A stretch of 64,000 nucleotides of DNA, taken from NCBI GenBank assembly GCA_900767675.1, contig CAAFZX010000044.1:1-64000 (forward strand), written 5' to 3'. The stretch comes from an uncultured Collinsella sp. (GTDB lineage Bacteria; Actinomycetota; Coriobacteriia; Coriobacteriales; Coriobacteriaceae). Positions 46,501-54,602 of this stretch are shown in pieces. Numbering within the stretch: position 1 is the stretch's first letter; each line of letters begins with the position of its first letter. The notes beneath the pieces are model-generated. The model searched no databases, had not been told where the DNA came from, and worked only from the letters and a program-made list of their open reading frames with translations. Both the position numbers and the translations under genes were made by a program.

Positions 46501-47882
46501 AGGTCGGTTCTTACCTGGAAGAGGGCCTTAATATTGCCGTATGCGGGGTCGTTGTTGTTACCCCAGGTTTTGCCCACCCAATCGTAGGCAAGCGAGCCGT
46601 ACAGCTGTGTGGCGATATCCATCGTGAACAGCGGCGTGCAATGGTGGCGAAGGAGCTTGGTGTTTCTTGGATCGGTGCCCGAACCGGCACTCATACACTT
46701 GTACTGATTCCACTTCCCCTCCATCTCGTCGAGGTAGCGGTTTGCCTGCTTGGCGCCCGACTCGCGCGGCGATTTCTTCCAGTATTCCGGATCAGGGTTG
46801 CCCGAATCGTTCATATAGCTGGCTGGTTTGTATCCTCCACCAAACAGCACGTATCCAGCAAACGAGAAATCGAAGAGGATCGGAAATGTGGGCATCCAGC
46901 ACGTGAACTTATTACCACCGATGCCGGGAAACGATGCGGGGAAATCAAACGGAGTGATCTCTTGGTCCATAGTGGTGGGGACGATAGTGGTCGATCCGGA
47001 TTCCGCCTTTGCCGCCGGCGCGGTAACAACGGCCATGGGGGAGGAGAGCGTGTAGGTTTTGCCCTGGTAGTCGAGGACAAAGCGCAGCTTGCATCCTTCT
47101 TCCAGAAGGCTCGACGCTGCATCGAGGAACTTGTCTTCGAGTGTGAACGTCGCCAGATTATCCGCGCCCGATGCGCTGGCCTTGATCTGACCAATCTGCG
47201 TGACGGTTTCGGTTGAGCTGCCCGCAGCGGGCATCACTTTATTGATATGCAATGTTGCCTGCCCGCCCTGTGGCAGATGTGCCTGAACGGTAAAGGCGTG
47301 CGTATCGGGCTGCTCGTTTGCCGTGTCGTCCTTCGGCAATGCCATGAACGTGGCATCAGCGTACTGGATGTCCCATTCGTCGAATGTGAGCTGGCGGAAG
47401 TACGGCTCGCCGTCGGAAAGCGGACGCGTGGGCGCGGTTATGGCGGTGCCGCCCTGGATACGCGCAAGGGGAATCTCGACATCACGGTAGCCCGCCATGC
47501 TAATGGAGACGCCGCCGTTAAAGTCGTACGCGTCAAGGAGCGTTGCCTCGTCCACGTAGCCTTCCGAAAGAGGGGCGACCTCAAAGATGGCCGTGCCTTC
47601 GTCATCGGTCGTGGCGGTGAGCTGCTTGCCTACGGCATAGCGCGATGTGAGCGTGACCTGGGCACCTGCGATGGGCGTATTCTTGTTGGCGACGTCGACC
47701 ACGACCACACCAAACATGGTGCGCGAGAGAACGAGCACCTTGAAGGGGTCTTCTTCGTCGGCATAGGCCGCGGTGGGCGCGAACGGCAGCAGGAAGGCAT
47801 TTTCGCTTCCCGGCACGCGAGGCAACATAATGCTCGCCAGCGAGGACGCTCCAGCAACAAGTAACGAACGGCGATCAAGCAT
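43515..47882 (-). CDS. Large Tat-type surface protein with LPxTG-like anchor
   Basis: A 1455-residue protein. It starts MLDRRSLLVAGASSLASIML, a twin-arginine-like signal (Arg-Arg followed by a hydrophobic stretch) ending AAYA. A carboxypeptidase-regulatory/Cna-B-like domain (about residues 60-150, VVVVDVANKNTPIAGAQVTLTS) follows. The middle is a long beta-rich region with paired Cys (GCHCLQCP, GCGCASY) that suggests disulfides or metal sites. The C terminus has a Gly/Ser linker, ALAGTGDAN, a hydrophobic helix and Arg. ATG 47882 is preferred over an upstream start because the signal must be N-terminal. Function unknown; adhesion or a secreted enzyme are both possible. Confidence 0.8.
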   Translation of the reverse strand: MLDRRSLLVAGASSLASIMLPRVPGSENAFLLPFAPTAAYADEEDPFKVLVLSRTMFGVVVVDVANKNTPIAGAQVTLTSRYAVGKQLTATTDDEGTAIFEVAPLSEGYVDEATLLDAYDFNGGVSISMAGYRDVEIPLARIQGGTAITAPTRPLSDGEPYFRQLTFDEWDIQYADATFMALPKDDTANEQPDTHAFTVQAHLPQGGQATLHINKVMPAAGSSTETVTQIGQIKASASGADNLATFTLEDKFLDAASSLLEEGCKLRFVLDYQGKTYTLSSPMAVVTAPAAKAESGSTTIVPTTMDQEITPFDFPASFPGIGGNKFTCWMPTFPILFDFSFAGYVLFGGGYKPASYMNDSGNPDPEYWKKSPRESGAKQANRYLDEMEGKWNQYKCMSAGSGTDPRNTKLLRHHCTPLFTMDIATQLYGSLAYDWVGKTWGNNNDPAYGNIKALFQVRTDLNWTEQFTLGPVPFFLNVNPWVLAKLALAVGAHTHGSGAAFFKNISLDYSNTSGSFTIQIGLAVTFGAGVAGVASSAVRGAASLTLFIGYEKADGHQLPRLRVGADVDVDVILQFVMFKWTTKAWSGSWPTLIDSWNMSVNNGDQYVLQRSELALGGDTPYTLDACFGSAGNAEAGGVPQFIASATIVTNAELLARAEVAAAAINIAPTVRDWDQAVTRIELEANAESDDTGQVDHFVHALMENDENAAPMYEYTYIGQSTNAAADPNANSAGVSEDERGGIKPSSDNVLFAGVLSEAHMKLTVIAGVECLFRIASVRYGDNGRSRLVVHTKANGTWSAPMPVDFPLGFGEGDVERDGIFDYDFDVVEYTDGRENQDAYVLLVSGERPDGDNTLFDTASTAGILSVVRLRISNDGVRVMSHTSWRSISRGRLQEDGCHCLQCPRITVGKTLVDGRLSGAYLHRRGTTAEKALGSEAEVALECFTLWSDVSGDSLTFRQVLRFPQAPSSIELGAPENINGKMVVPVAYETTDGCGCASYAVIGQSIAGWGVMSPDATVPHAVPWPQHTGFLATVNEQLQHITWTRGASAFATQPVGAAGCGPASFSVSNNGRCVLYVENTDGKVGQTYDEEGNPVAVMGKHFRIFASTLAGDLFTEPFVMCELDHPVDQITTFLTSGGMLSALATHIVSAEKSEAELHGIEVPLVACATPTGAVATSGAVVPGAAGESFMVTVRNDGNTLLTAGTIDLYREGSSQPFSSASIGFGVSARMASIYDPELAEDASDNDMARVKYALETLGARFATHPLVADNGNAVLAPGSTAQFRMSFAIPESWSDEVGKRVTLYAKARNLVALDPVTLEEIRPGANSALGAVLHELHVPDASCERSEVQVDVCDSADTTGLHDAPMTVDGDGGTSGAGSGGSSSGGGSGSGSGKDHGNNKRSGKAGALAGTGDANVPLTAAAAALAAAGAGLVAYSARRTALEADTANEANSDRPR

Positions 47883-48037
47883 CTTGGGCTCCCATCCCGC
47901 AAATATCGGTGGAAATAATCCAATTTTGCGAGAAGACGCTTCGTGGCGGTAGTGCCGTTCAAGGGTCAAAATGTCCAAATTGATCGAGCGAAGCGCCGGG
48001 TTCCGGAACGCGTTCGATGCGCTTGGCAGCCCGGTCG

Positions 48038-49042
48038 CTAACGCAACATGTGCGCGACCAGCTCGGCGCGTGTGCCGATGCCAAGCTTTGCGTATACGCC
48101 GGATAGGCGGTTTTTGACGGTGCCCGGCGATACTCCCATATGGCGTGCGATTTCAGCGTTGGTCCATCCGCGGCAGGCGAGCATGGCCATGGTGAACTCT
48201 GTGGTCGTTAAATCGTCGGCAACGTCCTCGCCCGAATCGGGGTTGTGGATGCGCCGCCAACCGTAGCTGAAGCGGTATGTGATCTCGATGATGCGAGCGA
48301 AATCGTCGGGGTATTGCGTTTTTAGGCACGCCTCGATGAGCCCCTGTAAAAGGCCGTGGTGCTCGCCGATGAGCTCGATAAGGCCGTCGGGACGCGCAAT
48401 GTTCCAAGCAGCTCCGAAATGCGTCCTTGCGGCGTCGACGTCTTTGAGACTCATGCAGGCCATAGAAGCTGCCAGGTGCAGGAACAGTTCCGAGATGGGA
48501 TAGCTTCCCTGTTTCATAATTAGGGCGTTTTCCGCCATGCCCAGGCTGCGGCCGTATTCGCCGCGCAGATACAAGGCGTGCGCCATCACGTAGCTGGCGA
48601 ACAGTCGCAGGCCTTCGGGTAGGTGCGCCGCAAGTGGATAAAACTCTTCGGCAGAATACGGGGAAGGCAAGTGCAGCAGGACGCTCGCGGCCGAGGCGAA
48701 CAGGATATGCGTGGCGTGGACGGCGGGCGATTCCTCGTCGGCCGGCGTATCGAGGATGCCCGCAAGGCACCGGCGGGCGTCGGCGATACGGTTGAGCGAC
48801 AGACTGGCGTATCCGCAGATAAAGCATGCGGAATAGCGCAGCGCGGGATCGGTGACGTCAAGATAGGGGTGCGCCGTCTTGGCGGCGAGTGCGGCCTGTC
48901 CGCGAAAGTACAGCGCTTCTGCCGTGGCGATGGCGCGTGAATCGGGGTCGGAAATGCCTGCAACCGCAGCGTCAATCTGCCCCGGCACAAAGGCGGTGCA
49001 CATCAACGGCATGGGAACGCATGGGTAGCCATCGCAGTCCAT
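48038..49042 (-). CDS. LuxR-type regulator with helical-repeat domain
   Basis: A 334-residue protein from ATG 49042 (GGGAG upstream). The C-terminal 65 residues are a LuxR/GerE HTH: LTTTEFTMAMLACRGWTNAEIARHMGVSPGTVKNRLSGVYAKLGIGTRAEL. The rest is a TPR-like helical repeat region resembling the MalT family's C-terminal part, without a P-loop. It stands 155 bases upstream of the large surface-protein gene in the same direction, a plausible regulator of it. Confidence 0.84.
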   Translation of the reverse strand: MDCDGYPCVPMPLMCTAFVPGQIDAAVAGISDPDSRAIATAEALYFRGQAALAAKTAHPYLDVTDPALRYSACFICGYASLSLNRIADARRCLAGILDTPADEESPAVHATHILFASAASVLLHLPSPYSAEEFYPLAAHLPEGLRLFASYVMAHALYLRGEYGRSLGMAENALIMKQGSYPISELFLHLAASMACMSLKDVDAARTHFGAAWNIARPDGLIELIGEHHGLLQGLIEACLKTQYPDDFARIIEITYRFSYGWRRIHNPDSGEDVADDLTTTEFTMAMLACRGWTNAEIARHMGVSPGTVKNRLSGVYAKLGIGTRAELVAHMLR

Positions 49043-49267
49043 CTTCCATCTCCCAACAGCTGGCAACACTAGCAGCAATTGTACTCTTGTTGCTCGGGAC
49101 TGGAATTTGTGGGTATCGCCTACGATTGTGCCGAACGTATAAAGGAAGAGTCTATTGGCGATGCTCCCAAGGTGGCTACCGAAGTCTAGCTGACCTTGGG
49201 ATATAGAAAAACTGCCGCCCCTGCAAAAAGCTCTGTCGCAGCGATGGGAAACGTATCTCGTTCTGCA

Positions 49268-49273
49268 TATAAT
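49268..49273 (+). promoter_or_regulatory. -10 element of the guaA-type gene
   Basis: TATAAT at 49268-49273 lies about 70 bases before the start codon. No good -35 was found. The rest of the 300-base gap from 49043 shows no gene. Confidence 0.5.
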
Positions 49274-49339
49274 GAGGTCATATGACGGTGCGTCTGCATA
49301 CGCGCGGCGCATTTCCATCGAACCGAGAAGGAGCTCTGC

Positions 49340-50320
49340 ATGGATCCCAACAAGCGTCCCGACGACATGGTACGTATCACCACTCCCGAACTTGCCCAGG
49401 CGTTCATCGAAGAGCAGGTCGCTGCAATCCGCGAGCAGATCGGCGACAAAAAGGTCCTGCTGGCTCTTTCCGGTGGTGTCGACAGTTCGGTTGTCGCGGC
49501 CCTGCTCATCAAGGCCATCGGCAAGCAGCTCATTTGCGTGCATGTTAACCACGGCCTGATGCGCAAGGGCGAGAGCGAGCAGGTCGTCGACGTCTTCAAG
49601 AATCAGATGGATGCCAACCTGGTTTACGTTGACGCCACAGATCGCTTCTTGGACAAGCTCGTGGACGTCGAGGAGCCCGAGGCCAAGCGTAAGATTATCG
49701 GCGCCGAGTTCATTCGCGTGTTCGAGGAGGAGGCCCGCAAGGTTGGCGATGAGGTCAGCTTCCTCGCCCAGGGCACCATCTATCCCGACATCCTGGAGTC
49801 CCAAGACGGCGTGAAGGCTCACCACAACGTGGGCGGTCTGCCCGAGGATCTGCAGTTTGAGCTCTGCGAGCCCGTCAAACTGCTGTACAAGGACGAGGTC
49901 CGCGTCGTGGGTCGCGAGCTCGGCCTGCCCGAGAATATGGTTGAGCGCCAGCCGTTCCCCGGTCCCGGCCTGGGCGTCCGCTGCCTTGGTGCCATCACCC
50001 GCGACCGTCTTGAGGCGCTGCGCGAAGCCGACGCCATCGTGCGCGAGGAGATCGACAAGGCCGGTCTGACCATCTGGCAGTATTTTGCCGTCGTGCCCGA
50101 CTTCCGCGCAACCGGTGTGCGCGAGGGCAAGCGCGCCTACGATTGGCCCTGCATCATCCGCTGCATCAACACCGTCGATGTCATGACTGCCGAGGTTCCC
50201 GAGCTCGACTGGGCGCTACTCAAGCGTATTACCGCTCGCGTCACCGCCGAGGTTCCCGGCATCTGCCGCGTGTGCTACGACCTCACGCCGAAGCCCGTCG
50301 GCACGGTGGAGTGGGAGTAG
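49340..50320 (+). CDS. guaA: GMP synthase ATP-PPase subunit without glutaminase domain
   Basis: A 326-residue protein. The ATP-pyrophosphatase P-loop SGGVDSS is at residues 44-50, followed by VNHGLMRKGE and GTIYPDILES. The dimerisation domain GMP_synt_C ends the protein (RVCYDLTPKPVGTVEWE). It converts XMP to GMP. Bacterial GuaA normally carries a class I glutaminase of about 200 residues at the N terminus; that is absent here and no such gene is adjacent. The enzyme must use ammonia or a separate GuaAA-like subunit, as in archaea. AAGGAG precedes the ATG. Confidence 0.88.
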   Translation: MDPNKRPDDMVRITTPELAQAFIEEQVAAIREQIGDKKVLLALSGGVDSSVVAALLIKAIGKQLICVHVNHGLMRKGESEQVVDVFKNQMDANLVYVDATDRFLDKLVDVEEPEAKRKIIGAEFIRVFEEEARKVGDEVSFLAQGTIYPDILESQDGVKAHHNVGGLPEDLQFELCEPVKLLYKDEVRVVGRELGLPENMVERQPFPGPGLGVRCLGAITRDRLEALREADAIVREEIDKAGLTIWQYFAVVPDFRATGVREGKRAYDWPCIIRCINTVDVMTAEVPELDWALLKRITARVTAEVPGICRVCYDLTPKPVGTVEWE

Positions 50321-50355
50321 GCTTCTACTCTTTTGGACGAATTGCATTGACAGGG

Positions 50356-50391
50356 AGGGGCCCCGCGCAAACGTGTGCGGGACCCCTTTCG
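50356..50391 (+). terminator. Terminator of the GMP synthase gene
   Basis: AGGGG-CCCCGC pairs with GCGGG-ACCCCT around a 10-base loop, followed by TTCGTTTT. It lies between convergent genes. Confidence 0.8.
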
Positions 50392-50417
50392 TTTTACTGT
50401 TCGGCTAACGCTACAGA

Positions 50418-51545
50418 TCATTTTGGAAGGCTTACGAGCATGGTGGTCCCGTCCTCGGAACTTGCTTCGACCTCTACGGCGCCACCGTGAAGCGCTGCAA
50501 TCTCCCAAACGAGCGCTAGCCCGAGTCCTGCGCCGCCGTATGCCCTGCTGCGGGATTTATCCAGGCGAAAGAACGGTTGGAAGATGCTCTCACGGTACTG
50601 TTTGGGTATTCCCGGGCCCTGGTCCTCGACTCGCAGGAACACGTGGCTGTCGTTGTCGCAGATGGAGACGTTGACAGTCGAGCCGGGGCGGCTGTAACGG
50701 ATGGCATTTTCGACCAGGTTAAACACCAGCCGATAGAGGAGCGTGTCGCTCCCGATTACTAAAGCGTCTCCAGCACAATTGAGGGCTATGCCCTTATTTT
50801 CGGCAAGTGGCGCAAGGTCGGTGAGGACCTCTTCGGACAAGGGACCAAGTTCCACATCGTCCTCGCAAGGAACGCTGCGCAGCTCACTCATCTCGAGCAA
50901 TACCTTGGCCATTCGAGACATGCGCTCGGTTTGTTCTTGTAGCAGGCCGAGCAGCTCGGCTGTTTCGGGTTGCAAACCGGAGTGTTCGGAGATGAATAGT
51001 TCAATCTGTGCTTGCATAAGGGCGAGCGGGGTGCGCAGCTCGTGTGCGGCGTTGCCGGTAAACTGACGCTGTGCAGAGAACCCTTCGCCAAGACGAGCGA
51101 TCATGTCGTTGAAAGAGGCGCTGCATCGTTGTAGCTCGGTGGGCACATCTTCATTGAGTCTGATTTCGCTTAGGTTGTCAGGTTGCACACGCTCAACCTG
51201 AGCTGCAAAAGCCCGTAGCGGTTTGAGTGCACGGCCGCTCACAAAGTATGCCAGCGCGCCGCCAAGGAGTGTGACTCCAGCCGTGATGTACCAGGCTGTC
51301 GTGCCAAAAGACTCCTGTGCGTCGTTTACGACGATCGTGACCTTGTCATCGAGGGCTGCTTTCGTTGGGTCGAACGCCTGGAGCGAATCTTCGCCGGTTG
51401 CGTTAAAGGCCGAGATGTCGCTGCCGATGGCATCCATGTAGCGCATGCCCGTATAGCCGACCAGGCAGTTCGTCAGCACGCATGCCGCACACGTGAGCAG
51501 TGCCGTCATAATCGTTATGCGCCATTGCAGCGAAAGCCCTTTCAT
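50418..51545 (-). CDS. Sensor histidine kinase
   Basis: This 375-residue protein has two transmembrane helices (about residues 10-30 and 84-104) flanking a short extracytoplasmic sensor (about 50 residues). A HAMP follows, then HisKA with His168 in NAAHELRTPLALM and HATPase_c with NLVENAIRYS, DQGPGIP and GGAGLGLAL. It overlaps the response-regulator gene by 4 bases. The pair is divergent from the CXXC peptide/NapH/TlpA operon, so it may sense envelope or redox stress and control that operon. The ligand is not evident. Confidence 0.92.
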   Translation of the reverse strand: MKGLSLQWRITIMTALLTCAACVLTNCLVGYTGMRYMDAIGSDISAFNATGEDSLQAFDPTKAALDDKVTIVVNDAQESFGTTAWYITAGVTLLGGALAYFVSGRALKPLRAFAAQVERVQPDNLSEIRLNEDVPTELQRCSASFNDMIARLGEGFSAQRQFTGNAAHELRTPLALMQAQIELFISEHSGLQPETAELLGLLQEQTERMSRMAKVLLEMSELRSVPCEDDVELGPLSEEVLTDLAPLAENKGIALNCAGDALVIGSDTLLYRLVFNLVENAIRYSRPGSTVNVSICDNDSHVFLRVEDQGPGIPKQYRESIFQPFFRLDKSRSRAYGGAGLGLALVWEIAALHGGAVEVEASSEDGTTMLVSLPK

Positions 51546-52216
51546 TCTCCATCCTCCATAACGTAGCCCTCTCCAATCCGATTGCGAATCGGGTCGTATC
51601 CCAAAGCGCCGCGCAACTTTTTTCGGAGCGACGAGATGTGAACGCGGGTTGCGTTGCTAAAGCTGTTCACGGTGCTATCCCAAACGTGCTCTATAAGCTC
51701 CTCTTGGCTTACCGGTCGCCCCTGATTAAGCATCAGGTATTCCAAGATTCCCGTTTCCTTGCGTGTAAGAGATAGAGCCTCACTGTCCACGGAAGCGATG
51801 CGCGCCTTGGTGTCAAAGTTGAGCTTTCCGCAGGTTAATACTATGTCGCTTTGTGCGAAGCGCCTGAGGGTAAGGCTGCGGATCCTTGCCGCAAGTTCGT
51901 CCAGATGAAACGGCTTGGTAAGGTAATCGTTGGCGCCGGCATCGAGTCCGGCAACTTTATCGGATACTTCGCCACGTGCGGACAGAATCAGTACCTTGGT
52001 CTCGCAGTCGGTTTTCCTAAGTTCCCTGAGCACGGTCATGCCGTCGATACGGGGGAGATTGAGGTCGAGCACCACGAGGTCAAAGACTTCGACGCCCAGC
52101 AGGTCGAGCGCCTCCTGTCCATCGTGACAGCAGTCGATGCTGTACGCCAAGTTTCGCAAGCTGCGCGCGATTGCATCGCACAGTGCTCGCTCGTCTTCGA
52201 CGATCAAAATACGCAT
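51542..52216 (-). CDS. OmpR-family response regulator
   Basis: A 224-residue protein. The receiver has the acidic pair ED near residue 7-8, phosphoacceptor Asp51 in VVLDLNLPRIDG and Lys in DYLTKPF. The C-terminal winged helix includes LTRKETGILEYLMLNQGRPVSQEELIEHVWD and a VHISSLRKKLR recognition part. ATG 52216 follows AAGGAG. It is translated before, and coupled to, the kinase gene. The first divergent gene starts about 90 bases away. Confidence 0.93.
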   Translation of the reverse strand: MRILIVEDERALCDAIARSLRNLAYSIDCCHDGQEALDLLGVEVFDLVVLDLNLPRIDGMTVLRELRKTDCETKVLILSARGEVSDKVAGLDAGANDYLTKPFHLDELAARIRSLTLRRFAQSDIVLTCGKLNFDTKARIASVDSEALSLTRKETGILEYLMLNQGRPVSQEELIEHVWDSTVNSFSNATRVHISSLRKKLRGALGYDPIRNRIGEGYVMEDGE

Positions 52217-52303
52217 AACAGTCTCCTTGCACATTCCATATCGCGCTTAACACGGATTTTATAGCCGATATGGTCCAATGGTCGCGTAACGAAAGGAGTG
52301 GTC

Positions 52304-52453
52304 GTGTTGTTCAAAGCGGTAAAACCCGTGGTACAGGTCGCTTTGTTGATCGTCGGAATTACCATGGTGTGCTTTGGTGTTATGCGTGGCGAGGCGGATG
52401 CCGTGCTGGCCAAAGCGATTAGGCTGTGCTTGGAGTGTATCGGAATTGGATAA
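52304..52453 (+). CDS. CXXC-motif membrane peptide (CD1871A-like)
   Basis: A 49-residue protein from GTG 52304 with AAAGGAG 5 bases upstream. One hydrophobic helix (about residues 9-27) is followed by MRGEADAVLAKAIRLCLECIGIG, with the CLEC motif at the end. This layout (single helix, RGE, C-terminal CLECIG) matches the CD1871A family of small CXXC proteins found beside NapH-like ferredoxins and TlpA-like redoxins. It overlaps the next gene by 8 bases. It may be a redox-active or metal-binding accessory of that operon. Confidence 0.8.
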   Translation: MLFKAVKPVVQVALLIVGITMVCFGVMRGEADAVLAKAIRLCLECIGIG

Positions 52454-53348
52454 AAGAGAAAACACTGCGTCGCATGTTTTGGCCCGATTTCGCGGATTCA
52501 TTCAGGCGGCGGCGACGCTGGTCACCAATATTCACCTGCCAAACTTTGCCAAAGGCGGCATCTATCAGGGCGCGGGAAAAACAGTCTGCGTACCTGGGCT
52601 AAATTGCTATTCGTGCCCCGCGGCATCGGGTGCGTGCCCCATCGGGTCGTTCCAGTCGGTGGTAGGTTCATCCAAGTTCAACTTTTCTTACTATGTTACC
52701 GGTACGCTCATTTTGCTCGGCGTGCTGCTGGGACGCTTTGTGTGCGGCTTTCTGTGCCCGTTTGGCTGGCTGCAGGAGCTGCTTCAAAAGATTCCCGGTA
52801 AAAAGTTCTCCACGAAAAAGCTCAAGCCGCTCACGTACATCAAGTACGTCGTGCTGCTGTTTGCCGTGGTGCTGCTGCCCGTCTTGGTGGTTAACGACGT
52901 GGGCATGGGCGACCCGTTCTTTTGTAAGTACATCTGTCCGCAGGGTGTGCTCGAGGGCGCCATTCCGCTGGCCATTGCCAATGCCGGCATTCGATCTGCG
53001 TTGGGACATCTCTTTACTTGGAAACTTGCCGTTCTCATTGCCGTGGTAGTGCTGAGCGTTTTGTTCTACCGCCCCTTCTGCAAATGGATTTGTCCACTCG
53101 GCGCATTCTATGCGCTCATGAATAGGGTGTCCTTGCTGGGGATTCAGGTTGACGCGTGCAAATGCGTCTCGTGCGGCAAGTGCTCAAAGGTTTGTCAGAT
53201 GGACGTTGATGTGGTCCGCGCGCCCAATCATGCCGAATGCATCCGGTGCGGAAAGTGCATCGGGGCCTGTCCCGTCGATGCCATCAACTATCGCTATGGC
53301 CTGGATGTGTCGGCGGAAAAACTTCCCTTGACCGCCGATAAAAAGTAA
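52446..53348 (+). CDS. NapH-like polytopic [4Fe-4S] ferredoxin
   Basis: This 300-residue protein probably starts at TTG 52446 inside the CXXC gene. It has an early Cys cluster (CVPGLNCYSCPAASGACPIG), membrane helices each followed by CxxxCP motifs (FVCGFLCPFGW, FFCKYICPQG, FCKWICPLG) and two C-terminal [4Fe-4S] sites (CKCVSCGKCSKVC and CIRCGKCIGACP). This is the NapH/CcoG/RdxA plan of membrane electron-transfer proteins. It likely delivers electrons from quinol or ferredoxin to the outside, here to the TlpA-like lipoprotein. Confidence 0.88.
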   Translation: MDKRENTASHVLARFRGFIQAAATLVTNIHLPNFAKGGIYQGAGKTVCVPGLNCYSCPAASGACPIGSFQSVVGSSKFNFSYYVTGTLILLGVLLGRFVCGFLCPFGWLQELLQKIPGKKFSTKKLKPLTYIKYVVLLFAVVLLPVLVVNDVGMGDPFFCKYICPQGVLEGAIPLAIANAGIRSALGHLFTWKLAVLIAVVVLSVLFYRPFCKWICPLGAFYALMNRVSLLGIQVDACKCVSCGKCSKVCQMDVDVVRAPNHAECIRCGKCIGACPVDAINYRYGLDVSAEKLPLTADKK

Positions 53349-53377
53349 ACAAGCTTCGACAAAACGGAGGAATGACT

Positions 53378-54349
53378 ATGAAGCTTTCTAAGATTGCGGC
53401 CCTGTTTATGGTGCCGGTATTGGCCTTGTGCCTTGTGGCATGTTCGGCGCCCGGTGGCAATGTGAGCGAATCTGCGAGCTCCGATCCTAAGATCGCAGAA
53501 CTCACTGCGCAGAAGCCGGCCAATGCCGACGAGGCCGCCGAGCTGTATGCGAAGCTCATGCAGAAGGAGAACGAGATCTTTTCGAGTGATAACGCGCTGT
53601 GGGAAAAGGTATTCAATGCGGCAAATAAAGACTCGGCAATGATTGAGGACGGCAGCAATTACGGCGATTTCCTGCTCAAGACCATCGACGGCGCCAAGGA
53701 TGAGTTCACGGCGGATGAGCTTAAGACACTCAAGGTCGGTGCACAGCAGATCAAGGAGATCGAGGACAAGCTCGAGAGCCTGGAGAAGGAGTTCCCCGGC
53801 TGTGGAAGCACGCCGAGTGCAGGCGAGAGCGTCGACGCTTCGACCGCTGGCATGACGGCTGGTGCCAATGCTTCGAGCGAGGCGACGAAGTTCCCCAGCT
53901 TTACGGGCAAGGACCTGGATGGCAACGACGTGAACAGTGACGAGCTGTTCTCTAAGAACAAGGTCACCGTCATGAACTTCTGGTTCACTACTTGCAAGCC
54001 GTGCGTGGGCGAGCTGGGCGATCTTGAGAAACTGAATCAGGAGCTTGCCGAGAAGGGCGGCCAGGTCGTGGGCGTCAATTCCTTTACGCTCGATGGCAAC
54101 AAGGGCGAGATTGCAGATGCCAAGGACGTGCTGAGCAAGAAGGGCGTGACATATAAGAACATCTGGTTCAAGTCGGATAGCGAGGCCGGTAAGTTTACGT
54201 CAAATTTGTTCTCGTTCCCGACAACGTATGTCATCGATCAGAATGGCAACATCGTAGGGGATCCAATCGTGGGAGCCATCAGCTCCGCCGAGCAGCGCGC
54301 AGCACTCGACAAGCTTATCGACCAGGCGATTGCGAATAGCGAGCAGTAG
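53378..54349 (+). CDS. TlpA/redoxin-like lipoprotein
   Basis: A 323-residue protein from ATG 53378 (GGAGG with a 7-base gap; an ATG 6 bases earlier is too close). A lipoprotein signal ends LVACSA (Cys at about 22). A helical acidic region (about 40-140) and a Ser/Ala linker precede the thioredoxin fold (about 168-323). Its active site is CKPC in MNFWFTTCKPCVGEL and its cis-Pro is in FSFPTTYVID. It would reduce or oxidise thiols at the cell surface, with the NapH-like protein and the CXXC peptide as partners. Confidence 0.9.
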   Translation: MKLSKIAALFMVPVLALCLVACSAPGGNVSESASSDPKIAELTAQKPANADEAAELYAKLMQKENEIFSSDNALWEKVFNAANKDSAMIEDGSNYGDFLLKTIDGAKDEFTADELKTLKVGAQQIKEIEDKLESLEKEFPGCGSTPSAGESVDASTAGMTAGANASSEATKFPSFTGKDLDGNDVNSDELFSKNKVTVMNFWFTTCKPCVGELGDLEKLNQELAEKGGQVVGVNSFTLDGNKGEIADAKDVLSKKGVTYKNIWFKSDSEAGKFTSNLFSFPTTYVIDQNGNIVGDPIVGAISSAEQRAALDKLIDQAIANSEQ

Positions 54350-54428
54350 AAAACGCGTAAAGCATAGCGAGGATCGTGGGCCGCTGTGCGAAGTAGTCCG
54401 CTACCTTTCAAGATAAGCTCCACCATAT

Positions 54429-54456
54429 AGAGGTCCCGCTTGGGATCTCTTCTTTT
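54429..54456 (+). terminator. Terminator of the redox operon
   Basis: AGAGGTCCC-GCTT-GGGATCTCT (one G-U pair) is followed by TCTTTT, 80 bases past the TlpA-like gene. Confidence 0.75.
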
Positions 54457-54602
54457 GGGCGCCGTCCCGTTCGTTTTTTGGCGCGGTTCGTTACATTCCT
54501 CACTGGTGTCGGTGAAAAATGGGGATAGAGTAGGACAAACGCGTCGAATACGAACGGCGGGGGAGAGCGGGCAGGGTGCCTGCGCAGGAGAGGTTGCCGT
54601 CC

